Positions 7,545-16,574 of a stretch of 64,000 nt of DNA are shown here, piece by piece. The stretch spans positions 248,001 through 312,000 of the forward strand of contig NZ_VTPY01000001.1 in the NCBI RefSeq assembly GCF_008297955.1, given 5' to 3'. Source of the DNA: Billgrantia pellis (GTDB taxonomy: Bacteria > Pseudomonadota > Gammaproteobacteria > Pseudomonadales > Halomonadaceae). The position numbers and the translations under genes were made by a program. The stretch's first letter is position 1. Each line of letters starts with the position of its first letter. The notes under the pieces were generated by a model. The model did not search any database. It was not told the DNA's origin and worked only from the letters and a program-made list of their open reading frames with translations.

Positions 7545-9941
7545 ATGAACTCACTGATGCCGACACCGCCTACCGAGGCGCTCAGTTTCCTTGATCCTTT
7601 CGGTATCGGCCGTGCCGCCTTCGACTATTGGCGCGATGCCGTCGAACGCAGTGTGCTTTACATGGACGTGATGCGTGAGCGGGGCAACCAGTATCTCGAA
7701 CACATCGAGAAGACCAAGCCCAATGTACTCGGTTTCGACGCCGAAGTCGTAATGGATGGCCGCGCGTTGCCGCGGCCGGTCAATTACGAGCTGATGAAGA
7801 TTCTTCCCCCGGCGGGAGTCGAGATCGACCCCCGGTCGCGCCCCTTCGTCGTGGTTGATCCGCGAGCCGGCCACGGGCCGGGCATCGGCGGCTTCAAGCC
7901 GGACAGCGAGATTGGTGTCGCTCTGCGCGCCGGCCATCCCTGTTATTTCATCGGTTTCTTGCCTTACCCCGAGCCGGGGCAGACCGTCGAAGACGTGGTC
8001 GAGGCGGAAATCGCCTTTCTGCGTCGTGTCGTCGAGCTGCATCCGGAATCCTGCGAGAAACCCATGGTCGTGGGCAATTGTCAGGCCGGCTGGCAGATCA
8101 TGATGGCGGCCTCGCTGGAGCCCGATGCGTTCGGGCCGATCCTGATTGCCGGCGCGCCGCTCTCCTACTGGGCCGGCGAGCGGGGGCGTGCGCCGATGCG
8201 CTACACCGGCGGCATGACCGGCGGTAGCTGGATGACGACGCTGGCCAGCGATCTGGGCAGCGGGCTGTTCGACGGTGCGCTGCTGGTTCAGAACTTCGAA
8301 CGCCTCAATCCGGCCAATACGTGGTGGGACAAGCAGTATCGGCTCTATGCGAACGTGGATAGCGAAGCGGAGCGCTACCTGAATTTCGAACGCTGGTGGG
8401 GCGGTCATGTGGTGCTGGGCGGCGAAGAAATCCAGTACATCGTGGACAACCTGTTCATCGGCAATCGACTCTCGACCGCCCAACTGGTCACCTCCGACGG
8501 CCGCCGCATCGACCTGCGCAACGTGCGATCGCCGGTGGTGGTGTTCTGCTCCCAGGGAGACGACATCACGCCGCCTCCCCAGGCGCTGGGCTGGGTGCGC
8601 GACCTTTACGATGGCATCGACGACATCATCGCCAACGAACAGACCATCGTCTACTGCGTGCACGACAGCACCGGTCACTTGGGCATCTTCGTGTCGAGCA
8701 GCGTATCGCGCAAGGAGCATGCCGAATTCACCGCCAACATCGATTATATCGATGTGCTGCCGCCGGGACTCTACGAGACCTCTGTGACCAGTGCCGCCGA
8801 GCGCGACGACGCCGAGCTCCTGGAGCGGGATTACCTGCTCGAATTCAAGCCACGATCGATCGAGGGGCTCAATCGCGACGTTCTGCATCACCGCGAGGAC
8901 GATGACACTCGCTTTGCCACGGTGGCACGAATCTCGGAGATCAATCTGGGACTCTACCGCCTGTTCTGGCAACCCTGGATTCGTGCCGTGATGACTTCCG
9001 AGGCATCCCGCCTGATACGCCGTCTCCATCCGATTCGCCTCGGCTACAAGCTGCTTTCCGATCGCAATCCACTGTCGGTTCCGCTCCCGGTGCTGGCGGA
9101 CTGGGTGCGCCAGGACCGCCATCCGATCGACGAAAACAACCTCTTCCGCACGCTGGAGAAAACCGTTTCGTCGCAGATCAGCCATGGACTGGATACGTGG
9201 CGCGAGATACGCGACCAAAGCATCGAGCAGGCATTCCTCACCGTGTATGGACAGCCTCTGCTGCAAACGATGGTGGGGTTGGGCGGTGACGCTCATGTGC
9301 ATCGTCGCCGTCCGGGCAGCGAACCGGAGCATCGCCGCTTCATCGAGCGGCGTCAGGACGAGTTGCGCCATCGCGTGGCGGAAGGGGGTAGCCATGAGGC
9401 GGTAATGCGTTCGGTCATCCATGTGCTGGGCGGTTCGCCCACGACGGACGAGCGCAACTTCAAGCGTCTTCGTGCATCCCGCGCCGAGCTGGAGCCCAGC
9501 AGCAGCCTTGCGGATTTCAAACACTTGGTGCGTGAACAATTCTTCATTCTCAAGCTTCATCGCGAGGAGGCGCTCGATGCCATTCCCGCCCTGTTGAAAG
9601 GGGAGAGTGCAGAGGCGATCCGCGACTATCTCGCCCATATCGACCATGTGCTGGCCGCCAGTGGAGAGCTATCCGAACGATCCAGCAAGCGCTACGAGCA
9701 TATCCGGGCGCTGTTCGCGCAGGCGATCGAGCGAGCCGATCCGGCGGAGCGTCGCCAGGCCTTGGCCGATCTGCACGATCGGGTCGAGCGCGGGGCCAAA
9801 GCCGAGGTCGCGGCACGCGATGAGGTCGAGAGGCTGCTGGCCGCACCGCCGGCCCGAAAGAGCGCCGCCGAATCGAAGGAGCACCAGCCGCGGCGCAACG
9901 GCGGCAAGCGGACCTCGCGCCGATCTGGCAAGAAAGACTGA
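7545..9941 (+). CDS. DUF3141 alpha/beta hydrolase, PHA-synthase-like
   Basis: Large (798-residue) DUF3141 protein. The N-terminal half is an alpha/beta hydrolase related to polyhydroxyalkanoate synthases. It has a nucleophile elbow GNCQAG with Cys179 in place of the lipase serine, Asp339/340 in SQGDDITPP and His378 in DSTGHLGIF, a complete Cys-Asp-His triad. The C-terminal half (about 400-798) is helical, highly charged, and ends in a Lys/Arg-rich tail (GGKRTSRRSGKKD). The ATG at 7545 has GGAG six bases upstream; a TTG four codons earlier is rejected. The substrate is not known. No phaB, phaP or phaR gene lies nearby. Confidence 0.85.
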   Translation: MNSLMPTPPTEALSFLDPFGIGRAAFDYWRDAVERSVLYMDVMRERGNQYLEHIEKTKPNVLGFDAEVVMDGRALPRPVNYELMKILPPAGVEIDPRSRPFVVVDPRAGHGPGIGGFKPDSEIGVALRAGHPCYFIGFLPYPEPGQTVEDVVEAEIAFLRRVVELHPESCEKPMVVGNCQAGWQIMMAASLEPDAFGPILIAGAPLSYWAGERGRAPMRYTGGMTGGSWMTTLASDLGSGLFDGALLVQNFERLNPANTWWDKQYRLYANVDSEAERYLNFERWWGGHVVLGGEEIQYIVDNLFIGNRLSTAQLVTSDGRRIDLRNVRSPVVVFCSQGDDITPPPQALGWVRDLYDGIDDIIANEQTIVYCVHDSTGHLGIFVSSSVSRKEHAEFTANIDYIDVLPPGLYETSVTSAAERDDAELLERDYLLEFKPRSIEGLNRDVLHHREDDDTRFATVARISEINLGLYRLFWQPWIRAVMTSEASRLIRRLHPIRLGYKLLSDRNPLSVPLPVLADWVRQDRHPIDENNLFRTLEKTVSSQISHGLDTWREIRDQSIEQAFLTVYGQPLLQTMVGLGGDAHVHRRRPGSEPEHRRFIERRQDELRHRVAEGGSHEAVMRSVIHVLGGSPTTDERNFKRLRASRAELEPSSSLADFKHLVREQFFILKLHREEALDAIPALLKGESAEAIRDYLAHIDHVLAASGELSERSSKRYEHIRALFAQAIERADPAERRQALADLHDRVERGAKAEVAARDEVERLLAAPPARKSAAESKEHQPRRNGGKRTSRRSGKKD

Positions 9942-9965
9942 TTCCACGCTGGCCCGACCCCTCCG

Positions 9966-9994
9966 CGCCCCCGCCGGTCCCTCCGGCGGGGGCG
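9966..9994 (+). terminator. Strong GC hairpin after the DUF3141 gene
   Basis: Perfect 12-bp stem (9966-9977 with 9983-9994) around a TCCCT loop, 24 bases past the DUF3141 stop. There is no T-run, so it could act with Rho or as a 3'-end stabiliser. Confidence 0.5.
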
Positions 9995-10222
9995 TAACCG
10001 TTCGGAACGCTGGCATTGGCCCGACGCGCCTATGACGCTACCTTGATGCTACGTTCTCGATGTGGGATTGACTCCGCCGCAGCGGTCGTGACTGGCGCGA
10101 AGCAGGTGGCTGGGGTAGGGTAAGCGGATTTTTCACCCCGCGAGGATCGTCCGCCGAAGCACCGGTGGACCGGAACCGTTCAGGTGGGGCTCAGAACCCC
10201 GCCGTGCAGAATGTGGAGCACT

Positions 10223-12850
10223 ATGGGCAAGTCATTGGTCATCGTCGAGTCGCCGGCCAAGGCCAAGACGATCAACAAGTACCTCGGCAGCGAGTTCATC
10301 GTGAAGTCGAGCGTGGGTCATATCCGTGACCTGCCGACCAGCGGCTCGGGCAAGGCGGCTTCCGATCCCAAGGAGCGCGCGCGACAGGCGGCGGCGACAC
10401 GCAAGATGTCGCCCGAAGAGAAGGCCGAGTACAAGAAGCACAAGGCCAAGGATCAGCTCATCCGACGCATGGGCATCGACCCGGAGCATGGCTGGAAGGC
10501 TCACTACGAGATTCTGCCCGGCAAGGAGAAAGTGGTTGCCGAGTTGCAGAAGCTGGCCGAAAAGGCCGATGCCGTCTATCTCGCCACCGATCTGGACCGT
10601 GAGGGGGAGGCCATCGCCTGGCACCTCAAGGAAACCATCGGTGGCGATGACGGACGCTATCGCCGCGTGGTGTTCAACGAGATCACCAAGAACGCGATCA
10701 AGGAGGCGTTCAAGGAACCCAGCAGTCTCAATATTCCCCGTGTCGAGGCCCAGCAGGCGCGGCGTTTCCTCGACCGCGTGGTGGGGTTCATGCTGTCGCC
10801 CCTGCTGTGGGCGAAGATCGCCCGCGGTCTTTCGGCCGGCCGGGTGCAGTCGGTAGCGGTGCGCCTGATCGTCGAGCGTGAGCGCGAGATTCGCGCCTTC
10901 GTGCCCGAAGAGTTCTGGGACGTTCATGCCGATCTCGTCTCGAGCGATGGCGAGCCGGTGCGCTTCGAGCTGGTGCGGCAGGACGGCAAGCCCTTCCGCC
11001 CCACTTCGGAAGCCGAGACACTCGAGCGTATCGAACGCCTGCGCAAGGCAAGCCTTGCCATCACGGCGCGGGAGGACAAGCCCACCCGTTCGAAGCCGAA
11101 TGCGCCCTTCATCACCTCGACCCTGCAGCAGGCCGCCAGCGGGCGACTCGGCTTCTCGGTAAAGAAGACCATGACACTGGCCCAGCGCCTCTACGAGGCG
11201 GGCTACATCACTTACATGCGTACCGACTCCACCAACCTGTCCCAGGATGCGGTGGCCATGGCGCGCGACCATATCGAACGGGAGTACGGCAAGCGCTACC
11301 TGCCCGAGTCGCCCAATCGCTACTCGAGCAAGGAGGGCGCCCAGGAGGCGCACGAAGCGATCCGTCCTTCCGATGTCAATCGCATGGCCTCCGACCTGGC
11401 GGGTATGGAGCGTGACGCCGAGCGCCTGTACGAGCTGATCTGGCGCCAGTTCGTAGCCTGCCAGATGACCCCGGCCGAATACCTCTCCAGCACACTCACC
11501 GTGGAAGCCGACGGTTATGAGCTCAAGGCCAAGGGGCGGGTGCTCAAGTTCGACGGCTATACCCGGATCATGAAGCCGGCCGGCAAGAACGAGGACCAGG
11601 CCTTGCCGGATCTCGCCGAAGGCACGCCGATGCGTCTCGAGGCGCTCGATCCGCAGCAGCACTTCACCAAGCCGCCTGCGCGCTACACCGAGGCGAGCCT
11701 GGTCAAGGAGCTGGAAAAGCGCGGCATCGGTCGTCCCTCCACTTATGCCTCGATCATCTCCACCATCCAGGATCGCGGCTACGTCAAGCTCGAGAACCGG
11801 CGCTTCTACGCCGAGAAACTCGGCGACATCGTCACCGAGCGGCTCAAGGAATCCTTCCCCGACCTGATGGATTTCTCCTTCACCGCGCGCATGGAAGATA
11901 GTCTCGACGAGGTCGCCGAGGGCGAGCGCAACTGGCGTGAACTGCTGGATGCGTTCTATGCGGAGTTTCGCGAAGAACTCGAAGCGGCCGAAAGCGAGGA
12001 GGGCATGCGGCCCAACCAGCCGGTGCCCACGGATATCGACTGCCCCACATGCGGGCGCAAGATGCAGATCCGCACGGCCTCCACCGGGGTCTTCCTGGGC
12101 TGTTCGGGCTACAACCTGCCCCCCAAGGAGCGTTGCAAGACCACCATCGACCTGCTGCCCGGCGACGAGGCGGTACCTGCCGATGCCGGTGAGGAGGCCG
12201 AGACCCAGGCGCTGCGCGCCAAGCACCGCTGCCCCAAGTGTGGCACGGCGATGGACAGCTACCTGATCGACGAGACGCGCAAACTGCATATTTGCGGCAA
12301 CAGTCCCGACTGCGAAGGCTACGAGATCGAGCCCGGCAAGTTCCGCATCAAGGGCTACGACGGGCCGACCATCGAGTGCGACAAGTGCGGCAGCGAGATG
12401 CAGCTCAAGTCTGGGCGTTTCGGCAAGTACTTCGGCTGCACCAACGAGGCGTGCAAGAACACCCGCAAGCTGCTGCGCAACGGCGAGGTGGCCCCGCCCA
12501 AGATGGACCCTATTCCGATGCCGGAGCTGACCTGCCAGAAGGTGGAAGACCACTATGTGCTGCGCGACGGTGCCAGCGGCCTGTTCCTTGCCGCCAGCAA
12601 GTTCCCGCGCAATCGCGAGACGCGCCCGCCCTTGGTGCGCGAATTGCGGGCGCACGCCGACGAGCTGCCCGAAAAGTATCGCTACCTGCTTGATGCGCCC
12701 AGCGAGGATCCGGAAGGTCGCCCGGCGCAGATCCGCTTCTCGCGCAAACAGAAGGAGCAGTTCGTGATGACCGAAGAGGAGGGCAAGGCGACCGGGTGGA
12801 AGGCGTCCTACGCTAACGGTAGGTGGCAGATAGAGGACAAGCGCAAGTGA
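10223..12850 (+). CDS. topA: DNA topoisomerase I
   Basis: Type IA topoisomerase that relaxes negative supercoils through a 5'-phosphotyrosine link. The 875-residue protein opens with the Toprim domain ([14 protein letters not shown]; acidic residues in [12 protein letters not shown]). The active-site tyrosine is in [11 protein letters not shown] (about residue 331). Three C-terminal zinc-ribbon motifs follow, beginning CPTCGRK, CPKCGTA and CDKCGSE. The ATG at 10223 has GGAG four bases upstream and gives the canonical [10 protein letters not shown] start. The following small gene overlaps its stop (GTGA). Confidence 0.96.
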   Translation: MGKSLVIVESPAKAKTINKYLGSEFIVKSSVGHIRDLPTSGSGKAASDPKERARQAAATRKMSPEEKAEYKKHKAKDQLIRRMGIDPEHGWKAHYEILPGKEKVVAELQKLAEKADAVYLATDLDREGEAIAWHLKETIGGDDGRYRRVVFNEITKNAIKEAFKEPSSLNIPRVEAQQARRFLDRVVGFMLSPLLWAKIARGLSAGRVQSVAVRLIVEREREIRAFVPEEFWDVHADLVSSDGEPVRFELVRQDGKPFRPTSEAETLERIERLRKASLAITAREDKPTRSKPNAPFITSTLQQAASGRLGFSVKKTMTLAQRLYEAGYITYMRTDSTNLSQDAVAMARDHIEREYGKRYLPESPNRYSSKEGAQEAHEAIRPSDVNRMASDLAGMERDAERLYELIWRQFVACQMTPAEYLSSTLTVEADGYELKAKGRVLKFDGYTRIMKPAGKNEDQALPDLAEGTPMRLEALDPQQHFTKPPARYTEASLVKELEKRGIGRPSTYASIISTIQDRGYVKLENRRFYAEKLGDIVTERLKESFPDLMDFSFTARMEDSLDEVAEGERNWRELLDAFYAEFREELEAAESEEGMRPNQPVPTDIDCPTCGRKMQIRTASTGVFLGCSGYNLPPKERCKTTIDLLPGDEAVPADAGEEAETQALRAKHRCPKCGTAMDSYLIDETRKLHICGNSPDCEGYEIEPGKFRIKGYDGPTIECDKCGSEMQLKSGRFGKYFGCTNEACKNTRKLLRNGEVAPPKMDPIPMPELTCQKVEDHYVLRDGASGLFLAASKFPRNRETRPPLVRELRAHADELPEKYRYLLDAPSEDPEGRPAQIRFSRKQKEQFVMTEEEGKATGWKASYANGRWQIEDKRK

Positions 12851-13311
12851 GCCCGCGAGCCCGTACCAACCAGTTGCTCTATCAGGCAGAGCTGATCCTC
12901 GATACCGCGCCGGGCGACGACGAACATGCCGAAGCCCGGCGCATGGCCGCCGAAGAGGCCGCACTGGCCCTGACCGAGCTGGCGCTGGAGTCGTTGCTGC
13001 GTGAAGTCACCGAACATGCGCGCTTCGCACGTCACGAATGGCGAGAGCTGCTTGGTCCGGAAGGGGCCGGCATCGCTGAACTGCATCGTCTGCGCGAGCT
13101 GGCGACGCGCCCCGGGAGTTGGTTGGCCTGGCTGCTCGTACGCATCGAGGCCCTGCATGGCAGTGACGGCGTGGCACGCCGGAAGAACGCTGCCCAGCCG
13201 GGACTCATCGCGGTGGGCAGTGGCGCGGCGTTGAGCGAAGAGATGCGGGCCTGCCTGCAGGAGGCCAAGCGTGAGATTGCCACACTGCGCGAAACCAGCC
13301 AAGAATGGTGA
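12847..13311 (+). CDS. Small helical protein downstream of topA (DUF6586-like)
   Basis: Predicted 154-residue, Ala/Leu/Glu-rich helical protein with no signal peptide or membrane segment. The GTG at 12847 overlaps the topA stop in a GTGA arrangement and follows a GAGGACAAG ribosome site, so it is probably translated by coupling to topA; an upstream in-frame start is less likely. A similar small protein follows topA in Pseudomonas (DUF6586 in my memory), but the family assignment is by position and general appearance only. Function unknown. Confidence 0.6.
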   Translation: MSPRARTNQLLYQAELILDTAPGDDEHAEARRMAAEEAALALTELALESLLREVTEHARFARHEWRELLGPEGAGIAELHRLRELATRPGSWLAWLLVRIEALHGSDGVARRKNAAQPGLIAVGSGAALSEEMRACLQEAKREIATLRETSQEW

Positions 13312-13436
13312 GGGGGCCTGGTCTCGATCCGGTAGCGGGAGCGGACCTAACGCATGCCAATTGCCAGGCGGTCGCTCGAAGGTCGTGGCGTTTATGTGCC
13401 AGACTGCAGTAGGTGACTCAGAGCAAGGAGACCGCC

Positions 13437-13895
13437 ATGCCGGAAAGATCCACGATGAGCGATAGCTCCAGTGTCTTTCTTTCTCCCGAAATGCTTGGCT
13501 ATTGGGATGAGGATTCATTGCGCGAGGTACCGGATGACGCCGGTATCTACTGCGTTTTTCGTGCGACCCGGGGTTCTGAATCGCAGGAAAGGGAGGTGAA
13601 GCAACTTCTCTATGTGGGCGAACACCGCAATGTACGCTACGCCCTGCAGCACCACCCCGACAAGGAGACGTGGCGTGACGTCCTCGAGCCGGGCGAGACG
13701 CTCTGGTACTCGATGGGGCTTTGCAGCCATGCGAACCGTGAGCGCCTGCTGGCGGCCATGATCCATGCGCACAAGCCGCGCTTCAACGGTACGAGCGAAT
13801 ACCTGGATCGCTTCCCGTTCCCCGAAACGTCGGTACATCTCTACGGCAAGAAGGACAAGCTGTTAAACATTTTTACCGTCGAACAGAAGGAATAG
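13437..13895 (+). CDS. GIY-YIG-like protein
   Basis: 152-residue protein. DAGIYCVFRA followed about 20 residues later by LLYVGEHRN matches the GIY and YIG strands of GIY-YIG nucleases, and HKPRFNG matches the conserved KPRYN end. By alignment with the UvrC core, the metal-binding glutamate before this segment is replaced (LLAAMIHAHKPRFN), so nuclease activity is doubtful. The ATG at 13437 follows GAGCAAGGAG, a good ribosome site. It is monocistronic, between the topA unit and the ATPase gene. Assignment is from motif reading only. Confidence 0.6.
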   Translation: MPERSTMSDSSSVFLSPEMLGYWDEDSLREVPDDAGIYCVFRATRGSESQEREVKQLLYVGEHRNVRYALQHHPDKETWRDVLEPGETLWYSMGLCSHANRERLLAAMIHAHKPRFNGTSEYLDRFPFPETSVHLYGKKDKLLNIFTVEQKE

Positions 13896-13975
13896 GCGGT
13901 AAAGGCTGGGCTAGACTGCTTCCATCGACCACGCTTCGGTCCGCCGGAGCGTGGATTCTTCACGGAGGAAGCGAT

Positions 13976-15223
13976 ATGCCCGATAGCCAAGACACCTACC
14001 GCTCCCACCTGATGCCGGCATTGCGCCCGCTGCTCGAAGCGGCGCCGGCCCCCGGCAGCAATGCCCTGGAAGCCCACGCATTGCTCGACGATGCCCTGCG
14101 GGCCAGGGCGACCGATGTCCATCTCGACCCCCTCCATGACGGCTACCGTATTCGCCTGCGCATCGATGGACGCATCGTCGATGCGCTGCGCATCGAGTCC
14201 GGCCAGGGGGCGCGCCTGGTCAACCAGTTCAAGGTGCTGTCGGGGCTCAATCCGGTGCCTTCGCTGGCCACCGCCGAGGGCAGCTTCAGCTGGGCATTCG
14301 AGCCAGGGACAGAAGCGCTCTACATGCGGGTCACGGCGGTGCACTGCGTGGCGGGAGAGAAACTTGCGGTGCGTTTCCTGGCGCCGCCGCAGACCTTCGA
14401 CGATACCGCCTCACTGGGCATCGGTGAGGAAGGGGCGATGGGGATACGCCGTTGGATGGATGCCACCGGCAGCATGCTGCTGGTGGCCGGACCCACCGGA
14501 GCCGGCAAGACCACGACGCTCTACACATTGCTCAACCAACTGCGGCTGACCGACAGTCACGTGGTGACTCTGGAGAATCCCGTGGAATACGGGATATCGG
14601 GTATCAACCAAGTCCAGGTGGACAAGGATCATGGGTTGAATTTCGAAAGCGGGACCCGCTCGCTTCTGCGCCTGGACCCTGACTACGTGCTGATTGGCGA
14701 GATCCGCGACGTCGAGTCGGCCCGTGCGGCGCTGAGCGTGACCAGCAGCGGTCGCTCGCTGATGGGCACCCTGCATAGTCGCGATGCCGTGGGCGTCGTC
14801 ACGTCAATGCGCCAACTGGGACTTTCCGACAGCGAGATCGGAGCCAATCTCGGGCTGGTGATCGCTCAGCGCCTGGTGCGTCGCCTGTGTCAACACTGCC
14901 GTGTTCGGCAGCCGCCGGAACGTTCCGACAGCGAGTGGCTGCAGGCCATCGGGCTGTCGATGCCGGAGCTGACCTGGAGCGCTCCGGGCTGCACGCAGTG
15001 CGACGGCCTGGGTTACCGCGGCAGGATCGGGGTATTCGAGATCTGGCAGCTCACCCCGGAGGACTATGCTCGAATACTGCGCCATGCCGACGAGTCCGAG
15101 CTTCGCCGCGCCTTGCTCGAGCGGGGCGAGGCGCTGATGCTGTCCGACGGTCTGTCCAAGGCAGGGGCGGGCATCACCTCGCTGCGCGAGGTGTTCCGCA
15201 TGGGGGCGATTCTCACGGCATGA
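13976..15223 (+). CDS. Orphan GspE/PilB-type secretion ATPase
   Basis: 415-residue hexameric secretion ATPase of the GspE/PilB/PilT superfamily. It shows Walker A GPTGAGKTTT (about residues 172-181), Walker B VLIGEIRD, a His box GTLHSRD and a tetracysteine zinc site (CQHC then CTQC) typical of GspE/PilB rather than PilT. The N-terminal domains of full-length GspE/PilB are short. No inner-membrane platform, pilin or secretin gene is adjacent, so which machine it serves cannot be told. GGAGGAAG sits just before the ATG. Confidence 0.85.
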   Translation: MPDSQDTYRSHLMPALRPLLEAAPAPGSNALEAHALLDDALRARATDVHLDPLHDGYRIRLRIDGRIVDALRIESGQGARLVNQFKVLSGLNPVPSLATAEGSFSWAFEPGTEALYMRVTAVHCVAGEKLAVRFLAPPQTFDDTASLGIGEEGAMGIRRWMDATGSMLLVAGPTGAGKTTTLYTLLNQLRLTDSHVVTLENPVEYGISGINQVQVDKDHGLNFESGTRSLLRLDPDYVLIGEIRDVESARAALSVTSSGRSLMGTLHSRDAVGVVTSMRQLGLSDSEIGANLGLVIAQRLVRRLCQHCRVRQPPERSDSEWLQAIGLSMPELTWSAPGCTQCDGLGYRGRIGVFEIWQLTPEDYARILRHADESELRRALLERGEALMLSDGLSKAGAGITSLREVFRMGAILTA

Positions 15224-15358
15224 AGACATCCAAACCTCCGGAATGAAAATCGCAAAGGCATGTCCGACGCGGAGTTACGCCAAGACGACAGACATGGGAG
15301 GCTGGAATGCGTTATAACTCGCCGAGCCTCGTATCGATTCAGTCCGCATGAGGAGCCG

Positions 15359-15973
15359 ATGATCTCCATCACCCGCCGTCGCTTCGGCCAGCTTGCGCTG
15401 CTTACCCCTTTCACACTGCTCCTTGCCGAGCGGGCCAACGCCAACCTGATCGAGACGCTACTGGCGCGCGCCGATACTCCGCGTCACGCCGACGAAGTCT
15501 GGGTGCTCGTCGATGACGTCGAGGCGTCATTGAGTGTCTATCGCGGCAATCTCCGCCTCGAGCGATTCGCGCCGATCTCGCTGGGGCGGGGCGGGGCCAG
15601 CGTAGAGCGCACCGAAGGAGGCAATGTCACGCCGAAGGGGGAATTTCGTGTCAACCGATTCAACTGGGAGAGTCAGTGGCGTACCTTCATCGGGCTCGAC
15701 TACCCGACGCCATTGCATGCGCGCATGGCATTGAAATCAGGGCTTTACACGGAGCAAGATTACGATGATTATTTCGCCTACTACCGGCGCCATGGTTATC
15801 CACCCCAGCGCACCGTGCTGGGAGGCTATATCGGTATCCATGGCCTCGGTAGGGCAGACCCGGAAGTACATGCCAACTATCACTGGACTCAGGGTTGCGT
15901 GGCGGTGACGGATTCGCAGATCGACAGGCTTTCCGAGCTAATCGGCATTGGCACTCGCGTCGTCATCCGCTAG
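15359..15973 (+). CDS. L,D-transpeptidase (YkuD domain) with Tat-like signal
   Basis: The 204-residue protein begins MISITRRRFGQLALLTPFTL, which looks like a twin-arginine signal (RRRFGQL) followed by a hydrophobic segment and an ANA cleavage site. A YkuD fold follows, with GYIGIHGLG and HWTQGCVAVTDSQID containing the His and catalytic Cys; the usual S/T-HGC here reads TQGC. Such enzymes make 3-3 peptidoglycan crosslinks or attach Lpp to murein. The ATG at 15359 was chosen because it gives a complete signal peptide and follows GAGGAGCCG. It lies about 190 bases upstream of lpp. Confidence 0.82.
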   Translation: MISITRRRFGQLALLTPFTLLLAERANANLIETLLARADTPRHADEVWVLVDDVEASLSVYRGNLRLERFAPISLGRGGASVERTEGGNVTPKGEFRVNRFNWESQWRTFIGLDYPTPLHARMALKSGLYTEQDYDDYFAYYRRHGYPPQRTVLGGYIGIHGLGRADPEVHANYHWTQGCVAVTDSQIDRLSELIGIGTRVVIR

Positions 15974-16004
15974 GCTCTAGATACGCAAGGGACGTTTCGA
16001 GCTA

Positions 16005-16031
16005 TGGACAAGCGCCGTAGGGTATTATAAA
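16005..16031 (+). promoter_or_regulatory. Candidate lpp promoter
   Basis: TGGACA (16005-16010), a 15-base spacer and TATAAA (16026-16031), the best sigma-70-like pair in the lpp upstream region. Transcripts from here would carry the whole three-hairpin leader. The spacer is short, so this is tentative. Confidence 0.35.
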
Positions 16032-16054
16032 ACAGCGTTTGACTCCTGTGCTTG

Positions 16055-16107
16055 GCAGCAGTCGCTGCAAGAATCCTGCATTGAGCAGGATAGCCTGATC
16101 TCAGGCT
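16055..16107 (+). promoter_or_regulatory. Three tandem hairpins in the lpp leader
   Basis: Three consecutive perfect inverted repeats: GCAGC/GCTGC (16055-16068), ATCCTGC/GCAGGAT (16073-16091) and AGCCTG/CAGGCT (16092-16107). They precede the AAGGAG ribosome site by about 45 bases. None has a T-run, so an mRNA-stabilising or translation-controlling leader is more likely than a terminator. Abundant lipoprotein mRNAs are known for long life. Confidence 0.5.
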
Positions 16108-16164
16108 TCATTAACGCCGCTGTACCAACGTGTGCAGTACCAAGGAAGACTCAAGGAGAACACC

Positions 16165-16428
16165 ATGACTCTGAAGACCACCCTGAAGCTGACCGCCGCT
16201 GCTGCTTCCCTGGCCATCCTGGCCGGTTGTGCCTCCAACGCTGCGCTGGACGAAGTCCGCCAGACTGCCGAAGCGGCTCAGGCCGACGCTGCCGAAGCAC
16301 GCAGCATCGCGACTCAGGCGCAGAACACAGCCAACCAGGCGCAGCGTGACGCCCAGGCGGCTCTGCAGATGTCCGAGCAGAACCGCGAAGAAATGAACCG
16401 CATGTTCCAGCGTTCCATGCAGAAGTAA
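16165..16428 (+). CDS. lpp: Major outer-membrane lipoprotein Lpp/OprI type
   Basis: 87-residue lipoprotein with signal and lipobox LAGC (Cys22). It is followed by a continuous Ala-rich heptad coiled coil (DEVRQTAEAAQADAAEARSI and so on) and a C-terminal lysine (RSMQK), the residue joined to peptidoglycan in Braun's lipoprotein. AAGGAG lies seven bases before the ATG. It is flanked by two L,D-transpeptidase genes, one upstream in the same direction and one convergent, a layout that fits Lpp-murein attachment. It ends at a strong intrinsic terminator. Confidence 0.9.
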   Translation: MTLKTTLKLTAAAASLAILAGCASNAALDEVRQTAEAAQADAAEARSIATQAQNTANQAQRDAQAALQMSEQNREEMNRMFQRSMQK

Positions 16429-16479
16429 TTCTGCCGGAACGCCGCATTGCCTTAGTGGCAGTAGCGGTTCTGCAACAGG

Positions 16480-16503
16480 AAAACCCCGCCTAGGCGGGGT
16501 TTT
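16480..16503 (+). terminator. Intrinsic terminator of lpp
   Basis: AAAACCCCGCC TA GGCGGGGTTTT: perfect 11-bp stem running into TTTTCTC. The A-run on the left also makes it usable for the convergent L,D-transpeptidase gene. Confidence 0.9.
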
Positions 16504-16574
16504 CTCGTTGGTTCGGATCGAGGCTCACCACAGCGGAGAATGGCAGGACGTCGTCCGCCGTGGCGGCAGCCAGG

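Noticed and set aside
7551..9647. Long antisense ORF (698 codons) opposite the DUF3141 gene
   Set aside because: Shadow of a GC-rich gene; no ribosome site, no domains, and the plus-strand protein has clear catalytic motifs.
10232..12964. Antisense ORF (910 codons) opposite topA
   Set aside because: Composition is that of a complementary-strand shadow; topA is unmistakable on the plus strand.
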